NCBI RefSeq assembly: GCF_001424305.1
Contig: NZ_LMPD01000002.1
Coordinates: 437,975-501,974 of the forward strand
DNA: 64,000 nucleotides
Source: Pedobacter sp. Leaf176
Lineage (GTDB): Bacteria; Bacteroidota; Bacteroidia; Sphingobacteriales; Sphingobacteriaceae
Direction: 5' to 3'
The position numbers were made by a program, and so were the translations under genes. Shown piece after piece: positions 41,646-50,314 of this stretch; position 1 is the stretch's first letter; the number at the start of each line of letters is the position of its first letter. The notes beneath the pieces were generated by a model, which saw only the letters and a program-made list of their open reading frames with translations, had not been told where the DNA came from and searched no databases.

Positions 41646-42008
41646 TTACTTTTCAGGGTTTTCGATAAGATTGATTATCTCTTTTAACTCCTCAGCACTA
41701 ATCTTTTTATCTTTCGCAAAAAAAGCAACCAGTTCTTTGTATGAGCTTTTAAAGTAATTATCTACAAAGCCACTCATAAAACGTTTTTTATAATCGGCTT
41801 CCTTAACCTTAGCACTGTAACGATTGGCATTTGCGAAACGCTCACTATTAAGATAACCTTTGCGTTCCAGATTTTTAATGGTCGATGCTAAGGTAGTATA
41901 TGGCGGTTTTGGCTCCGGCAGAACATCCATAAAATCTTTTATAAAGCCCTTTTTTATTTGCCATACGGCAAGCATCGCCTCTTCTTCCTGTAAAGTCAAT
42001 TTCTCCAT
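41646..42008 (-). CDS. BlaI/MecI/CopY-family repressor
   Basis: A 120-residue winged-helix repressor. The segment E-A-M-L-A-V-W-Q-I-K-K-G-F-I-K-D begins the family domain (E..V...(L/I)W), P-P-Y-T-T-L-A-S-T-I-K-N-L-E-R-K-G-Y-L is the recognition-helix region, and the tail S-G-F-V-D-N-Y-F-K-S-S-Y-K-E-L-V-A-F-F forms the dimer helix. In the family, cleavage by the partner M56 protease relieves repression. The first gene of the operon. A 27-bp operator-like sequence lies 4 bp before its ATG and recurs before the GLPGLI operon, so autoregulation and control of that operon are both likely. Confidence 0.88.
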   Translation of the reverse strand: MEKLTLQEEEAMLAVWQIKKGFIKDFMDVLPEPKPPYTTLASTIKNLERKGYLNSERFANANRYSAKVKEADYKKRFMSGFVDNYFKSSYKELVAFFAKDKKISAEELKEIINLIENPEK

Positions 42009-42012
42009 TTAA

Positions 42013-42039
42013 TTACGAATATCTCGTAAATATACGAAA
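42013..42039. promoter_or_regulatory. Putative BlaI operator at its own promoter
   Basis: TACGAATATCTCGTA (42014-42028), a near-palindrome with one change from the copy at 36374, is followed by half-site TACGAA (42033-42038). The repeat lies in the opposite orientation relative to its gene. A -7-like TATATTTA on the - strand overlaps it, so binding would block the promoter. Confidence 0.75.
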
Positions 42040-42054
42040 TACCTTTAAAAAAAA

Positions 42055-42095
42055 GGCTTTAATAAAATGTTTAACATCAACATTTTATTAAAGCC
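42055..42095 (-). terminator. Strong terminator between the 166-residue gene and blaI
   Basis: GGCTTTAATAAAATGTT (42055-42071) and AACATTTTATTAAAGCC (42079-42095) form a perfect 17-bp stem with a 7-nt loop. On the - strand eight T follow. It ends the transcript of the gene at 42121-42621 and isolates the blaI promoter. Confidence 0.88.
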
Positions 42096-42120
42096 TGAAA
42101 TATTTTCAACAGAATAAATT

Positions 42121-42621
42121 TTACTTCCCGCTTCTCTTTTCTGCCTGGTTTATAGTTTCTTCGATAACTTTTCTCATTTGCATTGCGGCATCTAAAAGTT
42201 TGGGATTTCCGTCAAAGTCTCCATAAATTACAACATGTTTCGACTTTTCCTTGTATTTAAAGAACATATCATAACGAGGCACAGCGACAGACTTGGCACT
42301 TTTTCTGCCTATTGTATCCGGAAAATTCCATAGACCTATTTCGTTTGCTTTTGCATGCATGTAAAGGATATCGTCGCTTTTTAATCCGACTTTTTTCTGT
42401 ATTATCGAATCTCGACTATTTACGTACTGATATGAACTATCCGCAGAATTGTACTGGTTTTCTAAAGTATCTTTAATACCCCATTTGTAAGTCATCGATA
42501 CGAAATCATTTTTACGAAATGGTGCGTTCTGAATAATAGGCTTATAATAAATATAACAATAAATTATCATCGGCACGATGATGGTTAACGCCAAGAATAT
42601 CTTTTTTCCTTTGTTCGACAT
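42121..42621 (-). CDS. Hypothetical membrane-anchored protein
   Basis: A 166-residue protein with one N-terminal hydrophobic helix (I-F-L-A-L-T-I-I-V-P-M-I-I-Y-C-Y-I-Y-Y) and a soluble, probably periplasmic part of mixed strands and helix ending in a charged tail. No family is recognised. The stretch K-S-K-H-V-V-I-Y-G-D-F-D-G-N-P-K has a regular beta-turn look but no catalytic motif. It stands alone, with a strong terminator after it and 155 bp before it, so no operon partner indicates its role. Confidence 0.6.
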   Translation of the reverse strand: MSNKGKKIFLALTIIVPMIIYCYIYYKPIIQNAPFRKNDFVSMTYKWGIKDTLENQYNSADSSYQYVNSRDSIIQKKVGLKSDDILYMHAKANEIGLWNFPDTIGRKSAKSVAVPRYDMFFKYKEKSKHVVIYGDFDGNPKLLDAAMQMRKVIEETINQAEKRSGK

Positions 42622-42776
42622 TGTGAATTATAGAATGATTGAATTTTGATTGAGTGAATAATTGTACAGGTTTGAAAACGATGCAAAGCTTAAAAAATTT
42701 TGTTGATTGTCATGCTATCTTTAAATCAAATAAATTGATTAGCGGTATAATTCTAAAATCCCAAAATCCTGTATCC

Positions 42777-44153
42777 CTAGCTATCTTTCAGCTCACCTTC
42801 CCATTTGCTCACTACAGCTGTCGCTATACTGTTACCCACAACATTTGTTGCCGATCGCCCCATATCTAACAATGGATCGATGCCAATTAACAAGGCTAAA
42901 CCCGCTTCGGGAATGTTAAAACTAGCAATTGTACCTGCAATTACAACCAGGGAAGCCCGTGGAACACCGGCAATACCTTTGCTGGTTAACATCAAGATTA
43001 AAAGCATTGAAATTTGCTGCTCGAAACCTAAATGAATACCGTAAGCTTGCGCTATAAATAGTGAAGCGAATGTCATGTACATCATTGAGCCATCTAAATT
43101 AAAAGAATAACCCAGCGGCAAAACAAAACTTACGATTTTATCTTTACAACCAAAACGCTCTAAAAGCATCATCGTTTTAGGATAGGCGGCCTCGCTACTT
43201 GCGGTACTGAATGCTAAAATCGCAGGTTCTTTCATATCGTTTACCAAACGGAAAACCCTTTTCTTTAAGATTAAAAACCCGAGAAAAATAAGGATGCACC
43301 AAAGAATGGCTAAGCCAAAATAAAACTCGCCTATAAATATAGCATAGGTATTTAAAACGTTTAAGCCCTGCTTGGCTACGATTGCGGTCATGGCACCGAA
43401 AACGGCAAGTGGTGCAAAGTTCATCACATAGCCTGTCATTTTTAAAATAACATGCGCAATTGCATCGAATGCTTTGATTACAACCTGGCCTAAGTCGCCG
43501 ATTGCAGCAGTTGCCACACCAAAGAATAAAGAGAAAACAACAATCTGCAGTATTTCATTTGTCGCCATAGATTCTGCTATACTTTTTGGAAACACGTGAG
43601 CAATGAAATCTTTTACGCTCATCGCCGTTTTTTGAATCCCGGTATTAACCAACTGATCAGGTAAGGTTAATTTCATGTGTTTTCCCGGCTCAAAAAGATT
43701 CACCAGAATTAATCCAAGAACTAACGACATCAACGACATGGCAACAAACCAACCTAAAGTTTTACCGCCAATCCGACCGACCGCTTTTATATCACCAACT
43801 TTTGCAACACCTACAACAAGTGTTGTAAAAACCAAAGGCGCAACGATCATTTTTATCAAACGAAGAAAAATATCACTCAATAAGGTAAAATATTCCAGCT
43901 TCTTCTCACGTATGTCCTCGTTTTCTTTCTTAATTTTCGAATTTGCCTTCTTATCTGCTTTTAACTGAGCGTAGGTTGAGGTGGTGGTATCGGCCGTTTT
44001 AGCTATATTAACTTCAATGCTTTTGACTTTTGCATCTGCATTAATTATATTCTGGTTATAAACATCAATGGAATTAACATTTAAGATGTAACCCAAAGCA
44101 ATGCCTGCGATCAACGCAATAAAAATAAAAAGCGTGAGTTTGTTTTTCTTCAT
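42777..44153 (-). CDS. Dicarboxylate/amino acid:cation symporter (DAACS family)
   Basis: A 458-residue inner-membrane symporter of the GltP/DctA family. The serine-rich hairpin loop reads S-T-A-S-S-E-A-A-Y-P-K-T-M, the conserved helix 7 region reads V-L-P-L-G-Y-S-F-N-L-D-G-S-M-M-Y, and the second hairpin region is G-I-A-G-V-P-R-A-S-L-V-V. A charged stretch of about 60 residues follows the first helix (N-S-I-D-V-Y...K-K-E-N-E-D-I-R-E-K-K), longer than in E. coli GltP, and looks coiled. Likely substrates are glutamate, aspartate or C4-dicarboxylates with H+ or Na+. Single gene. Confidence 0.88.
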   Translation of the reverse strand: MKKNKLTLFIFIALIAGIALGYILNVNSIDVYNQNIINADAKVKSIEVNIAKTADTTTSTYAQLKADKKANSKIKKENEDIREKKLEYFTLLSDIFLRLIKMIVAPLVFTTLVVGVAKVGDIKAVGRIGGKTLGWFVAMSLMSLVLGLILVNLFEPGKHMKLTLPDQLVNTGIQKTAMSVKDFIAHVFPKSIAESMATNEILQIVVFSLFFGVATAAIGDLGQVVIKAFDAIAHVILKMTGYVMNFAPLAVFGAMTAIVAKQGLNVLNTYAIFIGEFYFGLAILWCILIFLGFLILKKRVFRLVNDMKEPAILAFSTASSEAAYPKTMMLLERFGCKDKIVSFVLPLGYSFNLDGSMMYMTFASLFIAQAYGIHLGFEQQISMLLILMLTSKGIAGVPRASLVVIAGTIASFNIPEAGLALLIGIDPLLDMGRSATNVVGNSIATAVVSKWEGELKDS

Positions 44154-44306
44154 GAATAATAAATTGGCTTTTTTAATTTGGTAAAACTACGATATTTAGC
44201 TCGTGTAACAAATTTAGATTTATGCAGTAAGGAATTTAATCTATTTTAAACTATCATTGTAACAAAAAACGTAGCTCACCATCTAAAAAGCAATATAACC
44301 CGTTAA

Positions 44307-44804
44307 ATGGAACAAAAGGACAAGTTATTTAAGCAAATCTTTGATTCGAATTCCAAAAAAATATTTCATTTATGTTACGGTTATACAGGCGATACCGATT
44401 CGGCAAACGATCTTTTACAAGAAACATTTTTAAAAGTTTGGCAAAATCTGGATAAGTTTCGAAACAAGTCATTAATATCTACCTGGATATACAGAATAGC
44501 TGTAAACACATGTCTAACCTACTTACGCTCAGAAAAACGTCAGGCGAAAGATGAGTTAACTGAAAATATAATTGAGAATAAGATTGAAGAATTTTCTGAG
44601 AAAAACGAACAGGTTGCCCTGCTTTATACCTGTATTTCGAAACTCGAGGAAAATGATCGTTTAATCATCACTATGGTTTTAGATGAGTTACCATATCATG
44701 AAATTGCAGACATCTCCGGTATCAGCGAAGGCAATTTAAGGGTAAAAATTCACCGTATTAAACAAAAATTAACAGAACTATATAACCAGTATGCAAGCGT
44801 TTGA
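44307..44804 (+). CDS. ECF-type RNA polymerase sigma factor
   Basis: A 165-residue sigma-70 family protein with regions 2 and 4 only. Region 2 runs from about residue 10 to 75 (F-H-L-C-Y-G-Y-T-G-D, D-L-L-Q-E-T-F-L-K-V-W, S-T-W-I-Y-R-I-A-V-N) and region 4 from 110 to 160 (L-P-Y-H-E-I-A-D-I-S-G-I-S-E-G-N-L-R-V-K-I-H-R-I-K). Its end overlaps a membrane protein gene by 14 bp, the common position of an anti-sigma factor. The recognised promoter is unknown. Confidence 0.9.
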   Translation: MEQKDKLFKQIFDSNSKKIFHLCYGYTGDTDSANDLLQETFLKVWQNLDKFRNKSLISTWIYRIAVNTCLTYLRSEKRQAKDELTENIIENKIEEFSEKNEQVALLYTCISKLEENDRLIITMVLDELPYHEIADISGISEGNLRVKIHRIKQKLTELYNQYASV

Positions 44805-45390
44805 TCAAATACAGGAGTTGTGGCAAAAGCACGAGGTAGAAGTTAAAGTTTCTGCTGATGAGATGTTGCAACAAGCTAAAAAAGAGGTTAATGGTTTAAA
44901 GTTAAGGTCTGCTTTAAATATCTTAGGTATGGTGGCCTCTTTTTTAACAATCGCAGCATTATTAGTCTTTTTCCATTTCGAATCCTGGACTACTTATCTA
45001 GGAATTGCTATCTTTCTCATTGCCATTCTTTCAAGTACAATTATATTATACAGAGACCATAGATTAATATCAAAGAAAGATTTTACTGTTCACCCTAATG
45101 AATATTTAAAAAACCTGAAAACTTATCAGGTTAATAGATATAAAATTTATAATTCTCTCTTCTGGGTTTATACCTTTGCATTATCATTGGGAATACTCTT
45201 CTATTTTATTGAAATTTTTTCTTATTTGACTCTGATTCAAAAAGTTTTTGCCGTAGGCTTCACGGCACTTTGGATGATTTTTTGCTCCACTATTCTACGG
45301 AAGGCGGTAATCAAACGTGAAAAAGAAAGAATCGCATTGCTTATCGAAAAATTCGAACGTATAAGTAATCAGTTCTCGGTAACAGGGTAA
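44791..45390 (+). CDS. Four-helix membrane protein, possible anti-sigma factor
   Basis: A 199-residue protein with four hydrophobic helices (about residues 40-65, 67-87, 110-135 and 145-165), and charged segments at both ends. The soluble N-terminal part (I-Q-E-L-W-Q-K-H-E-V-E-V-K-V-S-A-D-E-M) and the K/R-rich C-terminus face the cytoplasm in a plausible topology. No zinc-anti-sigma motif (HxxxCxxC) is present, so the anti-sigma role is inferred from the 14-bp overlap with the sigma gene only. Such sigma-plus-membrane-protein pairs without the classic motif are common in Bacteroidota. Confidence 0.6.
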   Translation: MQAFDQIQELWQKHEVEVKVSADEMLQQAKKEVNGLKLRSALNILGMVASFLTIAALLVFFHFESWTTYLGIAIFLIAILSSTIILYRDHRLISKKDFTVHPNEYLKNLKTYQVNRYKIYNSLFWVYTFALSLGILFYFIEIFSYLTLIQKVFAVGFTALWMIFCSTILRKAVIKREKERIALLIEKFERISNQFSVTG

Positions 45391-45421
45391 TTTAGGCACG
45401 GTTTTTACTTTGGGTTTTATC

Positions 45422-45979
45422 ATGAAAAGCCTGCTGATTATTTTTTCTTTATTCTTCGTTACACCGCTATTGTCTTTCAGGCAGGATGCCGGCGGACCCG
45501 AGCAGTTGGATTGGAACATTCACTTCAAAGGAAAACCGGATAATAACTCGCCTTTCTATGCGCTTACTGCCATGACCTGGAAGTACAGTTATGCTTCAAC
45601 AACATACCGAAATCGAGTTGAAATTAAATTGCAGAATGAAATCAGTATTGATAAAAGTCGTTCCTGGGTTAAGCTCGATAAAGTAAGAACTGAGGAAGCC
45701 CGTCAAAGCCTCCTCCATCATGAACAAGGCCATGCAGATATTCAGTATATTTTATACTTAGAGGCTGATAGAGTTTTAAAAAACAGGAATTATTCTGTAA
45801 AAAATTATAAGGCTCAAATCTCCCAGTTGGCCAATGAAATCAGCAGTTATTTTGATACCATGCAGAGAAATTACGATGAAGAAACTGAGCATGGAAGCAA
45901 TCACAAAATGCAGGCAAGATGGGACCGGATTATAATTGATAAAATGGAAGAATCAAGAGCGGCAAACAACTCAAAATAA
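45422..45979 (+). CDS. DUF922 family secreted protein with HExxH motif
   Basis: A 185-residue exported protein. The signal peptide M-K-S-L-L-I-I-F-S-L-F-F-V-T-P-L-L-S-F starts at the ATG at 45422 (the frame begins 12 bp earlier at a TTG). The domain shows L-D-W-N-I-H-F-K-G-K-P, W-K-Y-S-Y-A-S-T-T-Y and the zinc-protease-like motif S-L-L-H-H-E-Q-G-H-A-D-I near residue 105. DUF922 proteins are annotated as predicted secreted zinc proteases; activity is not proved. It follows the sigma/membrane-protein pair after 31 bp, so it may be part of that operon, and its 3' end overlaps the convergent dgkA by 9 bp. Confidence 0.83.
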   Translation: MKSLLIIFSLFFVTPLLSFRQDAGGPEQLDWNIHFKGKPDNNSPFYALTAMTWKYSYASTTYRNRVEIKLQNEISIDKSRSWVKLDKVRTEEARQSLLHHEQGHADIQYILYLEADRVLKNRNYSVKNYKAQISQLANEISSYFDTMQRNYDEETEHGSNHKMQARWDRIIIDKMEESRAANNSK

Positions 45980-46342
45980 TTTAGGTAAAAATACAATTCC
46001 CCCTACTGCTAAAGCTAAGAAAGCTGTAATCAAAACAGCCGCAGCAGCCATATCTTTTACGACTTTAATTTGTGGATGAGTTTGCGGAGAAACAACATCA
46101 GCTAATTTTTCTATAGACGAATTAATTATTTCAGCGACAAAAACAGCAGCAATAACCGTCAGGATTGCAATCCATTCTGTAGAAGATAGATGTAGATAAA
46201 AAGATAAGCCTATTGCTAAAACCGCAGCTAAAATATGTATCCGTGCGTTATGTTCGGTTATAAAAAACAACCTGAGCCCGCTGAATGCGTATTTAAAACT
46301 ATTCATTCTACCCCGGATTGAGAACTTCTTACTTTCTTCCAT
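45971..46342 (-). CDS. dgkA: Diacylglycerol kinase family membrane protein
   Basis: A 123-residue membrane kinase of the DgkA/undecaprenol kinase family. The family motif is A-R-I-H-I-L-A-A (helix 1 region) and A-E-I-I-N-S-S-I-E-K-L-A-D-V-V with the conserved catalytic glutamate and asparagine near residue 75, followed by the last helix A-A-V-L-I-T-A-F-L-A-L-A-V. Three membrane helices are visible. Gram-negative DgkA recycles diacylglycerol; Bacillus-type members phosphorylate undecaprenol. The form here could be either. It overlaps the convergent DUF922 gene at the 3' end. Confidence 0.85.
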   Translation of the reverse strand: MEESKKFSIRGRMNSFKYAFSGLRLFFITEHNARIHILAAVLAIGLSFYLHLSSTEWIAILTVIAAVFVAEIINSSIEKLADVVSPQTHPQIKVVKDMAAAAVLITAFLALAVGGIVFLPKLF

Positions 46343-46443
46343 CTTCTAATTACATAATTATTTACTGGAAAGATAGCGAATTGGCTTCTGGTAAATGGTC
46401 AGAATGGTTGAAAAGCAATGAACCTAAACCTTAGGTCTTCGCT

Positions 46444-47046
46444 CTACTCAGCTCTAACCTCACTTGTTGAGAAACTATTTCCGCTTAACCTATACAGATA
46501 GGTCTTAAATACATTTTTTGCCGAATCAGCTTCATCTTTTACAGGGAAAGACCTGAATAGATCTCCATTTTTAATGAAAAATTTATCCTTACCAGAATAA
46601 CCTTTCTTTTGATTCGATGTGAGTGATGGAAAGTTTATTTTATTAAAATTACCGCCAGAATATTCAAATACATTTAAATCAGAAACATTTTTTTTGCTTA
46701 AAAGTTGAATGTATAATTCCGGATTTCCATCATTATCTAAGTCCATATTCCAGGCATCAGTTAATGTACCTTTCCTATCGACCGCGGCAGATTTGTAATT
46801 GCTTTTAACGGAGTCTGACATTAAAATCTGGTACCCACCAATGGAATCTACACCTTTCCCCCAGCTTACGATTTCGAAATTTAAACCTGGTTTTACCTCA
46901 ATATCTTTATAAAAACGGAAAGGATTTTGTTCAATTTTAGCCTCTTCTGCTTTGACTTCCTTTGGCTTTTCTTCTGTGCATGAAAAACAAAACAGCATCC
47001 CTGCTAAAAGCAAAAGATGCTGTAAGTTATAGTTTTTAAAAATCAT
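46444..47046 (-). CDS. Hypothetical lipoprotein
   Basis: A 200-residue lipoprotein. The signal peptide L-L-L-L-A-G-M-L-F-C-F-S-C-T has a Cys at about residue 23 in lipobox context. The first mature residues are Lys/Glu-rich (E-E-K-P-K-E-V-K-A-E-E-A-K), a linker. The body has the calcium-loop-like M-D-L-D-N-D-G-N-P-E-L-Y-I near residue 105, which recalls VCBS/FG-GAP blades, and a G-L-N-F-E-I-V-S-W-G-K-G segment. No family is certain. It stands alone, 60 bp downstream of the GH20 gene in the same direction. Confidence 0.65.
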   Translation of the reverse strand: MIFKNYNLQHLLLLAGMLFCFSCTEEKPKEVKAEEAKIEQNPFRFYKDIEVKPGLNFEIVSWGKGVDSIGGYQILMSDSVKSNYKSAAVDRKGTLTDAWNMDLDNDGNPELYIQLLSKKNVSDLNVFEYSGGNFNKINFPSLTSNQKKGYSGKDKFFIKNGDLFRSFPVKDEADSAKNVFKTYLYRLSGNSFSTSEVRAE

Positions 47047-47106
47047 TCTTTTCGATACAATTTGTTTGTACCAAAATAAGAAAATTGGATTTTAAAACAA
47101 AGTGAT

Positions 47107-49017
47107 TTATTTTTTCGCCTCGGCTTTAACATCCGGAGCGCCATTATTCATAACAGTTTCGGTAGTCACACTTCTTCTGCCACTTGGTGCAATAACAATC
47201 GTTCTTAAAAGCCTTTTTTCTCCTTGTGGAACAGTTACCTTAACCGGGCCAGAATACAAAAACGCATTTTCTGATGGACGGGAGCCATCTAATGAGTAAT
47301 AAATTTTCCCGCCCGCAATAGGCACTTTTAAATCTATGGTGAAATCACCTCCTGTTAAAGGTTTATCACTTTGTCCGATTGGTGTCGGAACCCAAAGATT
47401 GATGTTCATTTTATCTAAACGAGCTAAGTGATTAGGTAAACGCTCTTCTGAAAAATTCTTTAGATCTTTACGTTCGACTGGCGACCAGGCAATTTCAGCT
47501 AGTGCAAGCAACCTCGGAAATGCATGATTTTGTGCTTTTTCGGGTGTCTTTATGTATTCCGACCACATGTTAGCCTGTACGCCTTTAATATACTTTCTTT
47601 GATCAGCCGTTAACACTTTTGGAATGGGATCGTAAGCGTATATTTTTTGGTATGGTGCAAAACCGCCAATAGTTACAGGTTCATCGGGCGAATTAGACTG
47701 CTTATGATCGATGTACAAGCCCATAGAACCTGGTGTCATAATCACATCGTGGTTTTGTTGCGCTGCAGCAATACCGCCATCTTCACCACGCCAGCTCATA
47801 ACCGTCGCATTCGGCGCCAAACCACCTTCCAAAATTTCATCCCAACCAATAATTGAACGACCTTTTCCGTTTACATGTTTTTCGATGGTTTGAATAAAAT
47901 AACTTTGCAGCTCATGCTCATCTTTCAAGCCTTTTTCTTTCATTAAGGCCTGGCAAAATGGAGATTCTTTCCAATAGGTTTTTGGGGCTTCGTCTCCTCC
48001 GATATGAATGTATTTTGAAGGAAAAATAGCGATAACTTCATCAAGAACATTATTAAGAAAATTAAATGTGCTCTCTGAAGGAACAAAAATATCATCAAAA
48101 ACGCCCCAGGTTTGTTGCACTTGTTTTCCTTTTCTGGAGCCTGCCCAAGGTGTTTTATCGCTTATAAAAGTATCTCTTTCAGGAAAACAACTCAACTCCG
48201 GATAAGCTGCGATCGCGGCAGAAGCATGGCCTGGCAATTCGATTTCGGGGATAACAGTGATGTATTTTTCCGCTGCATATCTTACAATTTCTTTGGCTTC
48301 ATCTTGAGTATAAAAACCTTTAACTTCCGTTAAGTAATTGCCTTTGCCTGGATAGTTACCAATGATAGAACCATTTCTGATTGAACCGACTGTCGTTAAT
48401 TTCGGATATTTTTTTATTTCCAATCGCCAGCCTTGGTCATCAGTTAAGTGCCAGTGAAAAGTATTTATTTTATAGTAAGCTAATTGGTCGATGTACTTTT
48501 TGATGAACGAAATCGGGAAGTAGTGACGACAAACATCAAGCATTGTTCCACGATAAGCAAAACGGGGATAGTCGTTAATATCAACAGCAGGAATTGTTAT
48601 CTTATCCGCAACTTTATCAGGAATCATCTGCATTGCCGATTGAACTGCATAAAATAAGCCTGCCCCTCTACCTGTGAGCGTAATCTGCGTTGGTGTAACT
48701 TTAATAGTATAACCTTCGGCAGGAAGTTTATCTGCTCCAACTGATGTTATGAGAATACTCTTTTGGCTTGGTTGAACAGTCTTTGTTTCTCTTAATGCAT
48801 AGCCTGCTTTTGAAACAATAAATGCATTTAATAAATCTGCAGATTTTGCGCCGTCTATGCTCTGATTTATCAAGACGGTTGTTTTATCTAAAATAAAGCT
48901 GCCATTTGCTCGTGTAATGGAAACTGGTGCCGGAATGATACCAAGATTTGGATCACGCTGTGCAAAGACACTTGTGCTGATTAATACGCCAATAAAAATC
49001 GATAATGCTTTGTTCAT
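47107..49017 (-). CDS. Beta-N-acetylhexosaminidase, GH20
   Basis: A 636-residue exported glycosidase. After the signal peptide (A-L-S-I-F-I-G-V-L-I-S-T-S-V-F-A-Q) comes an N-terminal hexosaminidase domain (P-A-P-V-S-I-T-R), then the GH20 barrel starting D-Y-P-R-F-A-Y-R-G-T-M-L-D-V-C-R-H. The catalytic Asp-Glu pair is in H-I-G-G-D-E-A-P-K near residue 341. A small C-terminal domain (G-G-K-I-Y-Y-S-L-D-G-S-R-P) of the chitobiase type follows. Likely role: release of terminal N-acetylglucosamine from chitin or glycans in the periplasm. Confidence 0.92.
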   Translation of the reverse strand: MNKALSIFIGVLISTSVFAQRDPNLGIIPAPVSITRANGSFILDKTTVLINQSIDGAKSADLLNAFIVSKAGYALRETKTVQPSQKSILITSVGADKLPAEGYTIKVTPTQITLTGRGAGLFYAVQSAMQMIPDKVADKITIPAVDINDYPRFAYRGTMLDVCRHYFPISFIKKYIDQLAYYKINTFHWHLTDDQGWRLEIKKYPKLTTVGSIRNGSIIGNYPGKGNYLTEVKGFYTQDEAKEIVRYAAEKYITVIPEIELPGHASAAIAAYPELSCFPERDTFISDKTPWAGSRKGKQVQQTWGVFDDIFVPSESTFNFLNNVLDEVIAIFPSKYIHIGGDEAPKTYWKESPFCQALMKEKGLKDEHELQSYFIQTIEKHVNGKGRSIIGWDEILEGGLAPNATVMSWRGEDGGIAAAQQNHDVIMTPGSMGLYIDHKQSNSPDEPVTIGGFAPYQKIYAYDPIPKVLTADQRKYIKGVQANMWSEYIKTPEKAQNHAFPRLLALAEIAWSPVERKDLKNFSEERLPNHLARLDKMNINLWVPTPIGQSDKPLTGGDFTIDLKVPIAGGKIYYSLDGSRPSENAFLYSGPVKVTVPQGEKRLLRTIVIAPSGRRSVTTETVMNNGAPDVKAEAKK

Positions 49018-49146
49018 GATTTGATTTGATGTTAGGATGTAGTTGTTATATGATAATATTAAACCAAGATAGATATAATGGGAAGATTATAAATCCCACA
49101 TTTTTGTTACAATCACCAACTAAGGTTTACTTAAAAATACAATAAC

Positions 49147-49183
49147 AAAAAAAATCTCCCTGAAGCAAATCAGAGAGATTTTA
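49147..49183 (-). terminator. Rho-independent terminator of trxB
   Basis: On the - strand AAATCTCTCTGA pairs with TCAGGGAGATTT (one U-G wobble) around a loop of about 6 nt, followed by a run of eight T. It lies 17 bp after the trxB stop codon at 49200. Confidence 0.8.
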
Positions 49184-49199
49184 AGTTTGTTCCAAACAA

Positions 49200-50156
49200 T
49201 CAGGCTTCTACCGGATGTTCCTTTGCTGCTAAATATCTTTCTGCGTCTAAAGCCGCCATACAACCAGAACCTGCAGCGGTAACCGCCTGACGGTAATACA
49301 TATCCTGAACATCACCGCAGGCGAAAACGCCCTCGATGTTAGTTAGTGTAGAACCCGGTTTGGTTAACAGGTAACCAGTCTCATCCATGTCCAATTGACC
49401 TTTAAAAATATCTGTATTTGGTTTATGACCAATAGCCACAAAGAAACCTTCAACAGGAATTTCTGAAGTAATATTTGTTTTATTATCGACAACTTTTACA
49501 GCAGTAACGTTTTTACCATTACCCAGGATTTCTTCAGTTTCGGTATTATAATGAACAACGATGTTTGGTGTTGCTAGCACACGGCTTACCATTGCTTTCG
49601 ATGCTCTGAATTCGTCACGACGAACCAATAAATGCACAGTTTTACATAGTTTTGCTAAATAAGTTGCTTCTTCAGCAGCGGTATCGCCGGCACCTACAAT
49701 GGCCACATCTTGGCCTTTGAAGAAGAAACCGTCGCAAACCGCGCAGGCCGAAACCCCAAAACCATTATATTGTTGCTCGCTGGGTAAGCCCAACCATTTT
49801 GCGGTTGCACCAGTTGCAATAATTACGGTATCCGCGGTAATGGTTTTAATTTCATCAACCACAATTTTGTGTGGCGTGGCAGAGAAATCCACCGAACTGA
49901 TGTATCCGAAGCGGATATCCGTTCCAAAACGTTCAGCTTGTTTACGGAAGTCTTCCATCATTTCAGGACCCATAATTCCTTGAGGGTAACCAGGGAAGTT
50001 TTCGACATCGGTTGTTTGAGTTAACTGACCACCCGCTTGCATTCCAGTATACATAATGGGTTTTAAATCTGCTCTGGCTGCGTAAATTGCTGCTGTATAG
50101 CCCGCCGGGCCAGAACCTATAATTAAACACTGAACGTGTTCGTTTTCTTGTGACAT
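49200..50156 (-). CDS. trxB: Thioredoxin reductase
   Basis: A 318-residue FAD/NADPH enzyme that reduces thioredoxin. FAD-binding G-S-G-P-A-G-Y-T-A-A is near residue 14, the redox pair is in S-A-C-A-V-C-D-G near 137, NADPH-binding G-A-G-D-T-A-A-E-E-A follows near 157, and the second FAD region is F-A-C-G-D-V-Q-D near 285. All match low-molecular-weight TrxB. Monocistronic: its own promoter at 50191-50222 and a strong terminator. Confidence 0.96.
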   Translation of the reverse strand: MSQENEHVQCLIIGSGPAGYTAAIYAARADLKPIMYTGMQAGGQLTQTTDVENFPGYPQGIMGPEMMEDFRKQAERFGTDIRFGYISSVDFSATPHKIVVDEIKTITADTVIIATGATAKWLGLPSEQQYNGFGVSACAVCDGFFFKGQDVAIVGAGDTAAEEATYLAKLCKTVHLLVRRDEFRASKAMVSRVLATPNIVVHYNTETEEILGNGKNVTAVKVVDNKTNITSEIPVEGFFVAIGHKPNTDIFKGQLDMDETGYLLTKPGSTLTNIEGVFACGDVQDMYYRQAVTAAGSGCMAALDAERYLAAKEHPVEA

Positions 50157-50190
50157 TATCTAGTATGTTTGAAATTCGTTATTTGAAAAG

Positions 50191-50222
50191 CAAATTTAGT
50201 GCTTTAAACAATTGTTAGCAAA
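50191..50222 (-). promoter_or_regulatory. Promoter of trxB
   Basis: On the - strand TTTG (50222-50219), a 20-bp spacer and TAAATTTG (50198-50191) fit the Bacteroidota promoter form, 35 bp before the trxB ATG. Confidence 0.6.
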
Positions 50223-50314
50223 TGCGCTTTGTCAACATAGTTTACTTATTAACATTGAAATCCAACTTCATTGCGAGGTCCAAAGCAATCTTAAAGCCAT
50301 CTAGTGATTCCGGG

